DNA of 64,000 nucleotides. Origin: Pseudomonas fluorescens Q2-87. GTDB taxonomy: Bacteria > Pseudomonadota > Gammaproteobacteria > Pseudomonadales > Pseudomonadaceae. The DNA lies in contig NZ_CM001558.1 of assembly GCF_000281895.1 (NCBI RefSeq), positions 3,228,556-3,292,555 of the forward strand, written 5' to 3'. Numbering within the stretch: position 1 is the first letter of the stretch; each line of letters opens with the position of its first letter. This document shows, one piece after another, positions 34,134-42,321 of this stretch. The notes beneath the pieces were generated by a model. That model did not search any database. It was not told the DNA's origin and saw only the letters and a program-made list of their open reading frames with translations. The position numbers and the translations under genes are program-made.

Positions 34134-35087
34134 ATGCGCCTGACTTTACCCCTGCTGTTGATCGCCCTCGCCTTTGGCCCGGCCCACGCCGCCGACTTGC
34201 AGCCGCTGCGAGTTGCCAATCAGAAATCCACCATCAAGGCCTTGCTGGAGGTTTCCGGCGAGCTCGAGGATGTGCCCTACGACATACAGTTTTCCGAGTT
34301 CCCCGCCGCCGCGCCGTTGGGCGAGGCGCTGAATGCCGGCGCCGTAGATCTCGGCGCCTTGGGCGATGCACCCTACGTGTTCGCCCTGGGCGCCGGCGCC
34401 TCGCTCAAGGTCGTCAGCATCATCCATGCTGAAGGACGCAACACCACGGCCATTCTGGTTCCCAAGGATTCGCCCATCAAGCAAGTCGCCGACCTCAAGG
34501 GCAAGCGTATCGTCACCACGCGCGGTTCCATCGGGCATTACCTGGCGATCAAGGCCCTGCGCAGCGCCGGCCTGAGCACCCAGGACGTGGAATTCGTCTT
34601 CCTGCTGCCCAGCGAATCCCGACTGGTGCTGGATAACGGCACCGCGGATGCCTGGTCCACCTGGGACCCCTTCACCACGGTCGTGACCGCCCAGAGCCAG
34701 GCGCGGGTGCTGGTCAGCGGCAGCAGCCTGCTGAGCAATCATCTTTACCTCGCCGCCACCAGCCAGGCCATCGCCGAAAAACGCCAGCAACTGGACGATT
34801 TTGTCGCCCGGGTCGACCGGGCCTTTCGCTGGAGCAACGAGCACCCCAACGAATACGCCGCCGCCCAGGCCCGGATCACCGGCCTGCCCCTGGCGGTTCA
34901 CCTGAGCGTGGCCAATGCCACCCACATGCAACCCGTGGTGATTGACGACGCTGTCGTCAGCGGCCTCCAGGCGACCGCCGATATCTATCAGGAAGAAGGC
35001 TTGCTGACCCGCCGCATTGACGTCTCGCAAGGCTTCGACAAGAGCTTCAACACCCTGCGTGCCCCACTCGCCCAGGCCTCACGCTAA
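34134..35087 (+). CDS. SsuA-like substrate-binding protein (orphan)
   Basis: This is a 317-residue periplasmic protein with a Sec signal peptide (LTLPLLLIALAFGPAHA, cleavage near residue 19) and the sulfonate-binding fold (LRVANQKSTIKALLEVSGEL; GAVDLGALGDAPYVFALGAG; VADLKGKRIVTTRGSIGHY). No permease or ATPase accompanies it; it lies between a rhodanese and a DszA-type monooxygenase gene. It probably shares one of the two nearby permease/ATPase pairs and widens the substrate range. Ribosome site is modest (TGGA). Confidence 0.87.
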   Translation: MRLTLPLLLIALAFGPAHAADLQPLRVANQKSTIKALLEVSGELEDVPYDIQFSEFPAAAPLGEALNAGAVDLGALGDAPYVFALGAGASLKVVSIIHAEGRNTTAILVPKDSPIKQVADLKGKRIVTTRGSIGHYLAIKALRSAGLSTQDVEFVFLLPSESRLVLDNGTADAWSTWDPFTTVVTAQSQARVLVSGSSLLSNHLYLAATSQAIAEKRQQLDDFVARVDRAFRWSNEHPNEYAAAQARITGLPLAVHLSVANATHMQPVVIDDAVVSGLQATADIYQEEGLLTRRIDVSQGFDKSFNTLRAPLAQASR

Positions 35088-35099
35088 AGGAGCAGAACC

Positions 35100-36449
35100 A
35101 TGAGCAAACAACGCCAACTGAAACTCGGTGCAATGGTCCACGGCGTCGGCCACGGCTGGGGCGAATGGCGCCATCCGCAGGCGCTGCCCAATGCCAGCAC
35201 CCACTTCGGTTTCTACAAGCAACAGACGCAACTGGCCGAAGGCGCCAAGTTCGATTTCGTGTTCATCGCCGACAGCCTGCACATTCATGAAAAATCCAGT
35301 CCGCATTACCTCAACCGCTTCGAGCCGCTGACCGTTCTCTCGGCGTTGGCGGCAGTGACGTCGAACATCGGCCTGGTGGCGACGGTGACGGTCAGCTACA
35401 CCGAGCCCTACCAAGTGGCGCGCCAGTTCGCTTCGCTGGACCATATCAGCGGTGGGCGAGCCGGTTGGAACGTGGTGACGTCGTGGCTCAGCGGCACCGC
35501 TGACAACTTCGGCAAGACCGAGCACCCGCCGCACGCCGTGCGCTATCGGATCGCCAAGGAACACGTGGAGGTGGTCAAGGGCTTGTGGGATTCCTGGGAA
35601 GACGACGCCTTCGCCTACGACAAGCAGACGGGTGAATTCTTCACCCCCGGCAAACTGCATGCCCTGGAGCACAAGGGCGAATTCTTCTCGGTGAAAGGCC
35701 CCCTTAACATCGCCCGCTCCCGCCAGGGCCAGCCGGTGATTTTCCAGGCCGGCACATCCGAGGACGGGCGCAACTTCGCCGCCGGGAATGCCGACGCCAT
35801 TTTCGTCGGCGCCGAGGGCTTCGACGAAGCGCGCGCCTATTACCAGGACCTGAAAAAACGCGCCCAGGGCTTCGGGCGCGATCCTCAGGCGCTGTCGATC
35901 CTGCCCGGCATCCGCCCGATCGTCGGGCGCGATGAAGCGCAAGTCGAAGACCGCTACCAACAAGCGGTGGCACTGGTGAGCATCGAAGATGCCATCGTCG
36001 CCCTTGGCCGCCCCTTCAATGACCATGATTTCAGCCAATACCCGCTGGATGCGCCCTTCCCTGAACTGGGCGACCTGGGCGCCAACAGCCAGAAAGGCGG
36101 CTCGGACCGGATCAAGCAATTGGCCCGGGACGAAGGCCTGACCTTGCGCGAAGTCGCCCTGCGTTTCTCCCAGCCACGGCGAGACTTTGTCGGCACTCCC
36201 GAACAGGTGGCCGACGCCATTGAAGCCTGGTTCGAGAACGGCGCGGCCGATGGTTTCATCATCAACTCGCTACTGCCGGACGGCCTGCAATATTTCACCG
36301 AACTCGTGGTGCCTGTCCTGCAGCAGCGCGGATTGTTTCGCCGCGAATACAACGGCGATACGTTGCGCGACAACCTTGGCCTGCCAGTGCCCGCCAACCG
36401 TTACGCACAGTCCCGGGCCAGCGAACCGACCCGCGAGGCCGTGGCATGA
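35100..36449 (+). CDS. NtaA/SnaA/DszA-family FMN-dependent monooxygenase
   Basis: This 449-residue luciferase-like flavoprotein belongs to the NtaA/SnaA/DszA branch: it opens [19 protein letters not shown] and has [20 protein letters not shown] and [13 protein letters not shown]. Members oxidise sulfones, sulfonates or aminopolycarboxylates with FMNH2 from a separate reductase. It starts 12 bp after one binding-protein gene and overlaps the next by four bases, so it probably acts on what they import. Substrate unknown; an organosulfur compound is inferred from the operon. Confidence 0.9.
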   Translation: MSKQRQLKLGAMVHGVGHGWGEWRHPQALPNASTHFGFYKQQTQLAEGAKFDFVFIADSLHIHEKSSPHYLNRFEPLTVLSALAAVTSNIGLVATVTVSYTEPYQVARQFASLDHISGGRAGWNVVTSWLSGTADNFGKTEHPPHAVRYRIAKEHVEVVKGLWDSWEDDAFAYDKQTGEFFTPGKLHALEHKGEFFSVKGPLNIARSRQGQPVIFQAGTSEDGRNFAAGNADAIFVGAEGFDEARAYYQDLKKRAQGFGRDPQALSILPGIRPIVGRDEAQVEDRYQQAVALVSIEDAIVALGRPFNDHDFSQYPLDAPFPELGDLGANSQKGGSDRIKQLARDEGLTLREVALRFSQPRRDFVGTPEQVADAIEAWFENGAADGFIINSLLPDGLQYFTELVVPVLQQRGLFRREYNGDTLRDNLGLPVPANRYAQSRASEPTREAVA

Positions 36450-37474
36450 GCGAGCGCCCGACCATGATCAAAAACCTTACGGCAGGGCCATTCAATCGTC
36501 GCGATTTCCTTACGGCCAGTTCCATCGCCCTGGGCGCGTTGGGGCTGTCTGCCCTGGGGCTCTCCCCACGTGCCTTCGCCCAAGACAAAGGCCTTTCTGA
36601 GCTGACGTTGGGTGTCGCAACCTACCGGGGCCAGGACTCTTATTTCGTCGACGAAGCCGGCACCGGCAATACACCCTACAAAGTCGAATATGCCGAGTTC
36701 GCGGGCGGCAACCTGATCGTCGAAGCGCTGGCCTCGGGCGGCCTGGACGTGGGCGGCATGAGCGAAATACCGCCGATTTTTTCCATCCAGAGCCACCGCC
36801 AGCCGCGCCTGATCGCGGTGCTACAGGGTGACGTGAACAACCAGGTGATTCTGATTCCCAAGGATTCCGCCCTCGAATCGATCGGGCAACTGCGCGGCAA
36901 GCGCGTCGGCTATGTGCGCTCCACCACGTCCCACTACTTTCTGATCAAGGCCTTGAAGGAACAAGGCCTGACCATGAACGACATCACGGCGGTGGCACTC
37001 ACCCCCCAGGATGGCTTCACCGCCTTCCAGAGCGGCCAGCTCGATGCATGGGTGATCTACGGCGTATTCATCCAGTTGGCGAAGTTCCGCAGCGGCGCCC
37101 GGGTATTGAAAACCGCCCTGGGCTACCTCTCGGGCAACTACCTGATCGCCGCCAGGCCTGCCGCCCTGGAAGACCCACTGCGCAAGCAGGCGATCCAGGA
37201 CTATATCCAGCGGCAGGCGCGCACCCTGGAATGGATCAACAACAACCCCGAACCCTGGGCTGCCAAGTCGGCGCAGTTGCTGGGCGTGGATAAAGCCGTG
37301 TTCCTGGACATGTACAACAACCGCAGCCAGCCGTGGAAAGTCGTCGAAGTCAGCGACCAGGCCATCGCCTCGCAACAGGAGGTCGCCGACCTGTTCTTCA
37401 ACGCCGGCGTGCTGAGCGAACGCCTCGACGTGAGTCCGCTGTGGGACCGCAATTTCCGCCTGTTGCCAATATGA
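36446..37474 (+). CDS. Tat-exported SsuA-like substrate-binding protein (orphan)
   Basis: This 342-residue binding protein has a twin-arginine signal ([20 protein letters not shown], residues 17-36, cleavage after AFAQ). It is exported folded, unusual next to five Sec-type or lipoprotein relatives. The fold shows [40 protein letters not shown] and [13 protein letters not shown]. Coupled by ATGA to the monooxygenase gene. Tat export suggests a bound cofactor or rapid folding, but no cofactor motif is visible. Confidence 0.87.
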   Translation: MSERPTMIKNLTAGPFNRRDFLTASSIALGALGLSALGLSPRAFAQDKGLSELTLGVATYRGQDSYFVDEAGTGNTPYKVEYAEFAGGNLIVEALASGGLDVGGMSEIPPIFSIQSHRQPRLIAVLQGDVNNQVILIPKDSALESIGQLRGKRVGYVRSTTSHYFLIKALKEQGLTMNDITAVALTPQDGFTAFQSGQLDAWVIYGVFIQLAKFRSGARVLKTALGYLSGNYLIAARPAALEDPLRKQAIQDYIQRQARTLEWINNNPEPWAAKSAQLLGVDKAVFLDMYNNRSQPWKVVEVSDQAIASQQEVADLFFNAGVLSERLDVSPLWDRNFRLLPI

Positions 37475-37543
37475 GCCCTGCCTCTGATGCCTCACCCCAA
37501 GGGCCGCATCTGGTTCTCACCCTTTTGATCGAGTGAACGCACC

Positions 37544-38731
37544 ATGAGTCTTCCTTCTCCACGTCCACCCTCGCTGCAATCGGTTGATGCAGCCGATTTC
37601 GACACGTTGCTCGAACGCGTAAGCCAGCAACTGGCTGCTACGGCGCACATCTATGACGAGACCGGCGCCTTTCCCCAGGACAATTTCAGACTGCTGCATA
37701 AGCATGACCTGCTGGCCCTGACGGTGCCCAAGGCATTGGGCGGTGGCGGCGCGAGCCTGGTGCAGGCGCGCAAGGTGATCAGTGCGGTCGCCAAGGGCGA
37801 GCCTTCCACTGCATTGATTCTGGTGATGCAGTACCTTCAGCATTCGCGCCTGCAGGATAATCGGAACTGGCCCGAGGCATTGCGCTTGCGCGTGGCCCAG
37901 GATGCCGTGCGCGAAGGCGCGCTGATCAATGCCCTGCGTGTCGAGCCCGACCTGGGCACTCCGGCCCGTGGCGGGCTGCCGGCGACCATCGCCAGGCGCA
38001 CCTCCGAAGGCTGGCGCATCAGCGGGCGCAAGATTTACTCCACCGGCAGCCACGGCCTGACCTGGTTCAGCGTCTGGGCACGCAGCACCGACGAAGATCC
38101 GTTGGTGGGGGCTTGGCTGGTCCACAAGGACACACCCGGAATCAGCATCATCGACGACTGGGATCACCTGGGCATGCGCGCCACTTGCAGCCACGAAATA
38201 CTGTTCGACAACGTGCTGGTGCCACTGGATCACGCCGTCAGCGTCAGCCGCTGGAGCGCGCCGCAACCCGAGCTGGACGGCGACGGCTTCCTGTGGATGT
38301 CGGTGTTGCTCTCGGCGGTCTACGACGGCGTCGCCCAGGCTGTGCGGGATTGGTTCGTGGAATGGCTGGAACAGCGCAAACCGTCCAACCTCGGTGCTGC
38401 GTTGTCGACCCTGCCACGTTTCCAGGAAATCCTCGGGCACATCGACACCTTGCTGTTCGCCAATCGCAGCCTGCTGGATGCCGCCGCTGAAGGGCGAACC
38501 CCGGCCGCCCATGCCGCGCAACTGAAATATCTGGTGACCGGTAACGCCATCCGCGCTGTCGAGCTGGCCATCGAAGCGTCGGGCAACCCCGGCCTGTCGC
38601 GACACAATCCGCTGCAGCGGCATTACCGCGACGTGCTGTGCAGTCGCGTCCACACCCCGCAAAACGACGCCGTGCTGCAAGGCGTCGGCAAAGCGGTGTT
38701 TGCCCAACGCCAGAAAAAGGACCTTGCATGA
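37544..38731 (+). CDS. Acyl-CoA-dehydrogenase-like flavin monooxygenase (DszC/SfnB type)
   Basis: This 395-residue flavoprotein has the acyl-CoA dehydrogenase fold: a helical N-terminus, a middle beta domain with ISGRKIYSTGSHGLTWFSVW and WDHLGMRATCSHEILFDNVLVP, and a helical C-terminus ending RDVLCSRVHTPQNDAVLQ. The CoA-site glutamate of true dehydrogenases is not evident, so it resembles DszC/SfnB-type oxygenases that use reduced flavin on organosulfur compounds. It sits after the Tat binding protein and overlaps the hydroxyacid dehydrogenase by four bases. Confidence 0.86.
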   Translation: MSLPSPRPPSLQSVDAADFDTLLERVSQQLAATAHIYDETGAFPQDNFRLLHKHDLLALTVPKALGGGGASLVQARKVISAVAKGEPSTALILVMQYLQHSRLQDNRNWPEALRLRVAQDAVREGALINALRVEPDLGTPARGGLPATIARRTSEGWRISGRKIYSTGSHGLTWFSVWARSTDEDPLVGAWLVHKDTPGISIIDDWDHLGMRATCSHEILFDNVLVPLDHAVSVSRWSAPQPELDGDGFLWMSVLLSAVYDGVAQAVRDWFVEWLEQRKPSNLGAALSTLPRFQEILGHIDTLLFANRSLLDAAAEGRTPAAHAAQLKYLVTGNAIRAVELAIEASGNPGLSRHNPLQRHYRDVLCSRVHTPQNDAVLQGVGKAVFAQRQKKDLA

Positions 38732-39687
38732 GCACGCTCGTGATTGCCAGCCAGTTGGATAAAGACTTCAACGATGTGATCCGCCAACGCCTCGAACAGA
38801 CGCACCCGGGCGCGCAAGTCCTCGATGTACCGGCCGGCGTGCCCAGCGACCTGCCGGCCGAAGTCAGTGTCTTGCTGGCCCGCCCTATCAACGTGCGAGG
38901 CTACCTGGCTCCGGACACACCGCCGCCGGGCTGGCCCTACGCACTGAAATGGATTCAAGTGGTGTCTTCGGGCATCGACTTCTACCCCGGATGGCTGTTC
39001 AACGGCCCGCCGGTGAGCACCTCCCGGGGCAGCGCCGCCGACAACATCGCCGAATTCGCCCTGGCGTCGATCTTCGCGGCAGCCAAACGCCTGCCGGATA
39101 TCTGGGTGCATGATTCGCAATGGCAATTCAGCGCCCTGACGCCACTCAAGGGCAGTACCCTGGGCATTCTTGGTTTTGGTGCGATTGGCCGCAGCCTGGC
39201 GACCAAGGCCCACGCCCTGGGCATCAACGTGTTGGCGTTGCGGCAAAGCCAGACGCCGTTCGAGGTAGAGGGCGTCGAGGCCGCGCAGGACATCCATCAG
39301 TTGTTTTGCCGATCCGATCACCTGGTGCTGGCCGCGCCCCTGACTGACGCAACCCGGCATATCGTCAACCGCCCGGTGCTCGCCAGTGCCAAGCCGGGTT
39401 TGCACCTGATCAACATCGCGCGTGGCGGCCTGCTGGACCACGGGGCCTTGCTCGACGCCCTGGACGAAGGCACCCTCGGCCTGGCCTCACTGGACGTCAC
39501 CGATCCCGAACCGCTGCCCGACGGCCATCCGCTCTACTCCCACCCCCGGGTGCGCCTGTCGCCCCACACTTCGGCGATTTCCAGCAATAGCCGTCATGAA
39601 ATAGCCGACAGTTTCCTGGCCAATCTTGAGCGCTTCCTGAATGGGCTGGCGCCGGAGAACCTGGCCAACGTGCGGCGCGGCTACTGA
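38728..39687 (+). CDS. D-2-hydroxyacid dehydrogenase, NAD(P)-dependent
   Basis: This 319-residue dehydrogenase has the Rossmann motif GILGFGAIGRSLA, the catalytic arginine in NIARGG, the glutamate in DPEPLPDGHPLY and the histidine in LSPHTS. It would reduce a 2-oxoacid or oxidise a D-2-hydroxyacid. The ATG at 38728 overlaps the previous stop (ATGA). As the last gene of the operon that starts at 31850, it may process the carbon skeleton left after desulfurisation, for instance a sulfolactate-like or hydroxyacid product; this is inference. A hairpin at 39694-39722 follows. Confidence 0.88.
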   Translation: MSTLVIASQLDKDFNDVIRQRLEQTHPGAQVLDVPAGVPSDLPAEVSVLLARPINVRGYLAPDTPPPGWPYALKWIQVVSSGIDFYPGWLFNGPPVSTSRGSAADNIAEFALASIFAAAKRLPDIWVHDSQWQFSALTPLKGSTLGILGFGAIGRSLATKAHALGINVLALRQSQTPFEVEGVEAAQDIHQLFCRSDHLVLAAPLTDATRHIVNRPVLASAKPGLHLINIARGGLLDHGALLDALDEGTLGLASLDVTDPEPLPDGHPLYSHPRVRLSPHTSAISSNSRHEIADSFLANLERFLNGLAPENLANVRRGY

Positions 39688-39693
39688 AAACCG

Positions 39694-39722
39694 CATGCTC
39701 CCAGAGGTATCTGGCGGGCATG
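39694..39722 (+). terminator. Hairpin after the organosulfur operon
   Basis: CATGCT / GGCATG and CCAGA / TCTGG form a stem with a small internal loop and a GGTA tetraloop, starting seven bases after the dehydrogenase stop. Only a weak T-rich tail (AATTTCTT) follows, so termination is probable but not certain. Confidence 0.5.
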
Positions 39723-39750
39723 GAATTTCTTGAAACCACCCCAAACAACT

Positions 39751-39835
39751 GTGCGAGCTTGCTCGCGATGGCGGTGTGTCAGTCATATGGACGTTGACTG
39801 TGAATCCGCTATCGCGAGCAGGCTCGCTCCCACAG
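39751..39835. repeat. REPIN (inverted REP pair)
   Basis: Two REP units face each other: the left has GCGAGCTTGCTCGCGATGGCGG, written here only as its core GAGCTTGCTC, and the right CGCGAGCAGGCTCGCTCCCACA as core GAGCAGGCTC, with about 30 bp between. This is the standard REPIN form of fluorescent Pseudomonas, non-autonomous and moved by RAYT transposases encoded elsewhere. Confidence 0.85.
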
Positions 39836-39896
39836 GGTTGTGCACTGCGAATATCAGCTTTCCGCATTTAACATCAATATTTAATGTCTATTTTTT

Positions 39897-39919
39897 ATAA
39901 TTAACTTATAACAAATCGG
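39897..39919 (+). promoter_or_regulatory. 23-bp AT-rich promoter element (copy 2)
   Basis: This is identical to 28415-28437 at 22 of 23 positions (T instead of G at position 13). It lies 237-259 bp upstream of the TonB-receptor ATG, with the leader motif 66 bp after its first base. The conserved distance to that motif argues for one functional unit copied or conserved at both genes. Confidence 0.6.
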
Positions 39920-39962
39920 ACTTTTACAACGATCTATTATACAAATACTGTTACAACCATCA

Positions 39963-39985
39963 CCGACCCCTGACCAGGTGGAGGC
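39963..39985 (+). promoter_or_regulatory. Conserved leader motif (copy B), TonB-receptor gene
   Basis: CCGACCCC, six bases, then GGTGGAGGC, in the long leader of the TonB-receptor gene. GGTG can pair with CACC just before the ATG at 40156, a weaker version of the pairings possible at copies A and C. The spacer differs by two bases from copy A, which breaks any common peptide frame and favours an RNA or DNA role. Confidence 0.55.
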
Positions 39986-40155
39986 TCTCGGAACGCTATG
40001 TTTTTCCGGCCGACACCACCCCACGGTCACCTGCACACCCAAACCTGAAACCGGCCCGAGCCACCGCCGCCATGGCATTCACCGCCATGACTACGGCAAC
40101 GCTTTGCCCAAAAAAAGACAACACCCACGCAGCATCTACATACCCGGGGCTCACC

Positions 40156-42288
40156 ATGCATGACACCTTCACATCAAACCGCTTGGCATTGGCCGTATCG
40201 CTGGCCCTGTTCGGGCTGTCGGCTCACGCCGAAGAAAACACCAAGGATGGTGCCCTGCCCGTTGTCACCGTCACCGCCGAACACCGCAGCGAGGACTTGC
40301 AGAAAGCCCCGCTGGCGATTTCCGCGTTCGATGAAAACGCCCTTGAAGACAAGCAGATCAAGAGCATCCGCGACCTTTCAGGGCAGGTACCGAACCTGAC
40401 CCTCAGTCGCCAGTCGATCTCTTACAGCGCCCAGACCTACGGCATTCGTGGCATCGGCGAGACCGATCCAATCCAGGAAGCCGCCGTCGCGGTCTATGCC
40501 GATGACTTGTACATCCCCCGGGCGATTTCCTCGATGCTCGACTTCAACGATGTCGAGCGCGTCGAGGTCCTGCGCGGCCCCCAGGGCACGCTTTACGGGC
40601 GCAACAGCAGCGCCGGCGCGATCCGCGTGATCACCCGTGATCCGACCCAGGAAACCCGCGGGTTCTTCGAACTCGGCGCCGGCAACTACAACGCACAGAA
40701 CGGCCGGCTATTGATCAGCGGCCCGTTGGTGGACAACGCCCTGTTCGGCAGCTTTTCGGCGATTCGCCTGACCCGCGACGGCACCGTCTCCAACCCCACC
40801 CGCGGCGAGGACGTGAATAATGTCGACCTGCAGTCCTACCGCGGCAAGTTGCGTTTCAACCCCATCGACTCGCCCTGGGATGTGCAACTGACGCTGGCCG
40901 GCACCTTCGACCGTGGCGACACCACCAGCTATACCCCCTTCGACGCCGACGGCCACTTCGACAAGTTCAAGAGCTACAGCAGCCTCAACCCGAAGAACCG
41001 CCTCGACCAGGGCAGCTCGGTGCTGCGGGCGATCTACACCCTCGATGATCATCTGAGTTTCAAATCGGTAACGGCCTATTCGGCCTTCAACCAGCCGGTG
41101 GACTATGACAATTCCGGACAGGCGGCCCTTATCCAGAACAGCCTGATCACCTACAAGCAGGACTATGCCACCCAGGAATTCCAGCTCAACGGCGACTATG
41201 ACGATTTCAGTTTCAGCACTGGCCTGTACCTGTACCGGGAAAAATTCGACGCCGAGCGCGACAGCCTGACCTATTCGGTTGCGCGCAATCGGGTGATCGG
41301 CCAGGGTCAATACAGCACGACCAATACCGAGAGCTACGCGTTGTATGGCCAGGGGAGTTACAAGGTCACGCAGCAACTGTCACTGATCGCCGGCCTGCGG
41401 TTCACTCGCGAACACAAGAACTTCGACTACACCAATTACGTGGTCAACACCGACCGGCAGATCACCGGCACCAACTTCAGCGCCGATTCAAGCAAGTCCT
41501 GGCAATCCACCAGCCCGAAACTCGGCTTCGAATACGCCTGGACACCGCACCTCAACCAGTACGCCTACGTCGCCAAAGGCTTCAAGGCCGGTGGGTACGA
41601 CAACCGCGCGCCGACCCAGGCCGCCGCCGAGCAGGCGTTTTCTCCGGAAGACGTCACCACCTGGGAAACCGGGTTCAAGGGCGACTTCTTCGACCGTCGC
41701 CTGCGTGCCAACCTCGCGCTGTTCTACAACGACTACAAGGACCTGCAAACCAACGCTTACGACCCAGCGCTGGGCGTCAGCCTGCGGACCAACGTCGGCC
41801 AGGCCCACACCTACGGCGTCGAGCTGGAAACCCTCACGGCGTTGACCCACGACCTGCAACTGACGTTCAACCTCGGCTACCTGCAAAGCCAGTACGACGA
41901 TTTCGAAAACGCCAGCGGCGCCGGGGTCGATGCCAACGGCAAGCAGCTGGTGTACTCGCCGCGCTGGAACACCAGTGTTGGCCTCAACTACACCATCCCG
42001 GCCGGTTTGCCCGGCACGTGGCTGGCGGGCACCGACGCGCAGTTCCAGACCAAGTCCTACGCCAATGCGTTGAACGATGACGTCCAGGAAATTCCCCAGC
42101 AGACGTTCTGGAACGCCAACACCCGCTACATCTCCGGTGACGGTCATTGGACCACCACGCTGTCGGTGAAAAACCTGCTCGACCGCGCCTACCCGCAAGC
42201 AGTCGGCTATGTACCCGCAAGCGGTGCCCGCTACTACTCCGTCAACGATCCGCGAACCCTGTTGTTGTCGGTGCGCTACGACCTCTGA
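40156..42288 (+). CDS. TonB-dependent outer-membrane receptor (1)
   Basis: This 710-residue receptor has a signal peptide (LALAVSLALFGLSAHA), a TonB-box-like LPVVTVTAEHR just after it, a plug with VEVLRGPQGTLYGRNSSAGAI and a barrel that ends in an aromatic-rich strand (TLLLSVRYDL). It imports a ligand using TonB energy. The ATG at 40156 is chosen because the signal peptide starts there; upstream in-frame ATGs belong to the leader. The promoter element and leader motif shared with the SsuD-like gene suggest sulfur-limitation control, so the ligand may be an organosulfur compound instead of a siderophore. Confidence 0.9.
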   Translation: MHDTFTSNRLALAVSLALFGLSAHAEENTKDGALPVVTVTAEHRSEDLQKAPLAISAFDENALEDKQIKSIRDLSGQVPNLTLSRQSISYSAQTYGIRGIGETDPIQEAAVAVYADDLYIPRAISSMLDFNDVERVEVLRGPQGTLYGRNSSAGAIRVITRDPTQETRGFFELGAGNYNAQNGRLLISGPLVDNALFGSFSAIRLTRDGTVSNPTRGEDVNNVDLQSYRGKLRFNPIDSPWDVQLTLAGTFDRGDTTSYTPFDADGHFDKFKSYSSLNPKNRLDQGSSVLRAIYTLDDHLSFKSVTAYSAFNQPVDYDNSGQAALIQNSLITYKQDYATQEFQLNGDYDDFSFSTGLYLYREKFDAERDSLTYSVARNRVIGQGQYSTTNTESYALYGQGSYKVTQQLSLIAGLRFTREHKNFDYTNYVVNTDRQITGTNFSADSSKSWQSTSPKLGFEYAWTPHLNQYAYVAKGFKAGGYDNRAPTQAAAEQAFSPEDVTTWETGFKGDFFDRRLRANLALFYNDYKDLQTNAYDPALGVSLRTNVGQAHTYGVELETLTALTHDLQLTFNLGYLQSQYDDFENASGAGVDANGKQLVYSPRWNTSVGLNYTIPAGLPGTWLAGTDAQFQTKSYANALNDDVQEIPQQTFWNANTRYISGDGHWTTTLSVKNLLDRAYPQAVGYVPASGARYYSVNDPRTLLLSVRYDL

Positions 42289-42321
42289 CCCCTGATCGGC
42301 AAGCATGCCAAGGAGCACTTC

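Larger units (their letters stand above)
39688..40155. promoter_or_regulatory. 468-bp gap: operon end, REPIN and TonB-receptor promoter/leader
   Basis: The gap holds a terminator-like hairpin (39694-39722), a REPIN (39751-39835), an AT-rich promoter segment with the 23-bp shared element (39897-39919), the leader motif (39963-39985) and a long leader. A 16-codon frame starts at ATG 39998, 13 bp after GGAGG, and ends at 40048; it has no recognisable attenuator codons and the spacing is too long for a strong ribosome site, so a leader peptide is doubtful. Confidence 0.6.
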
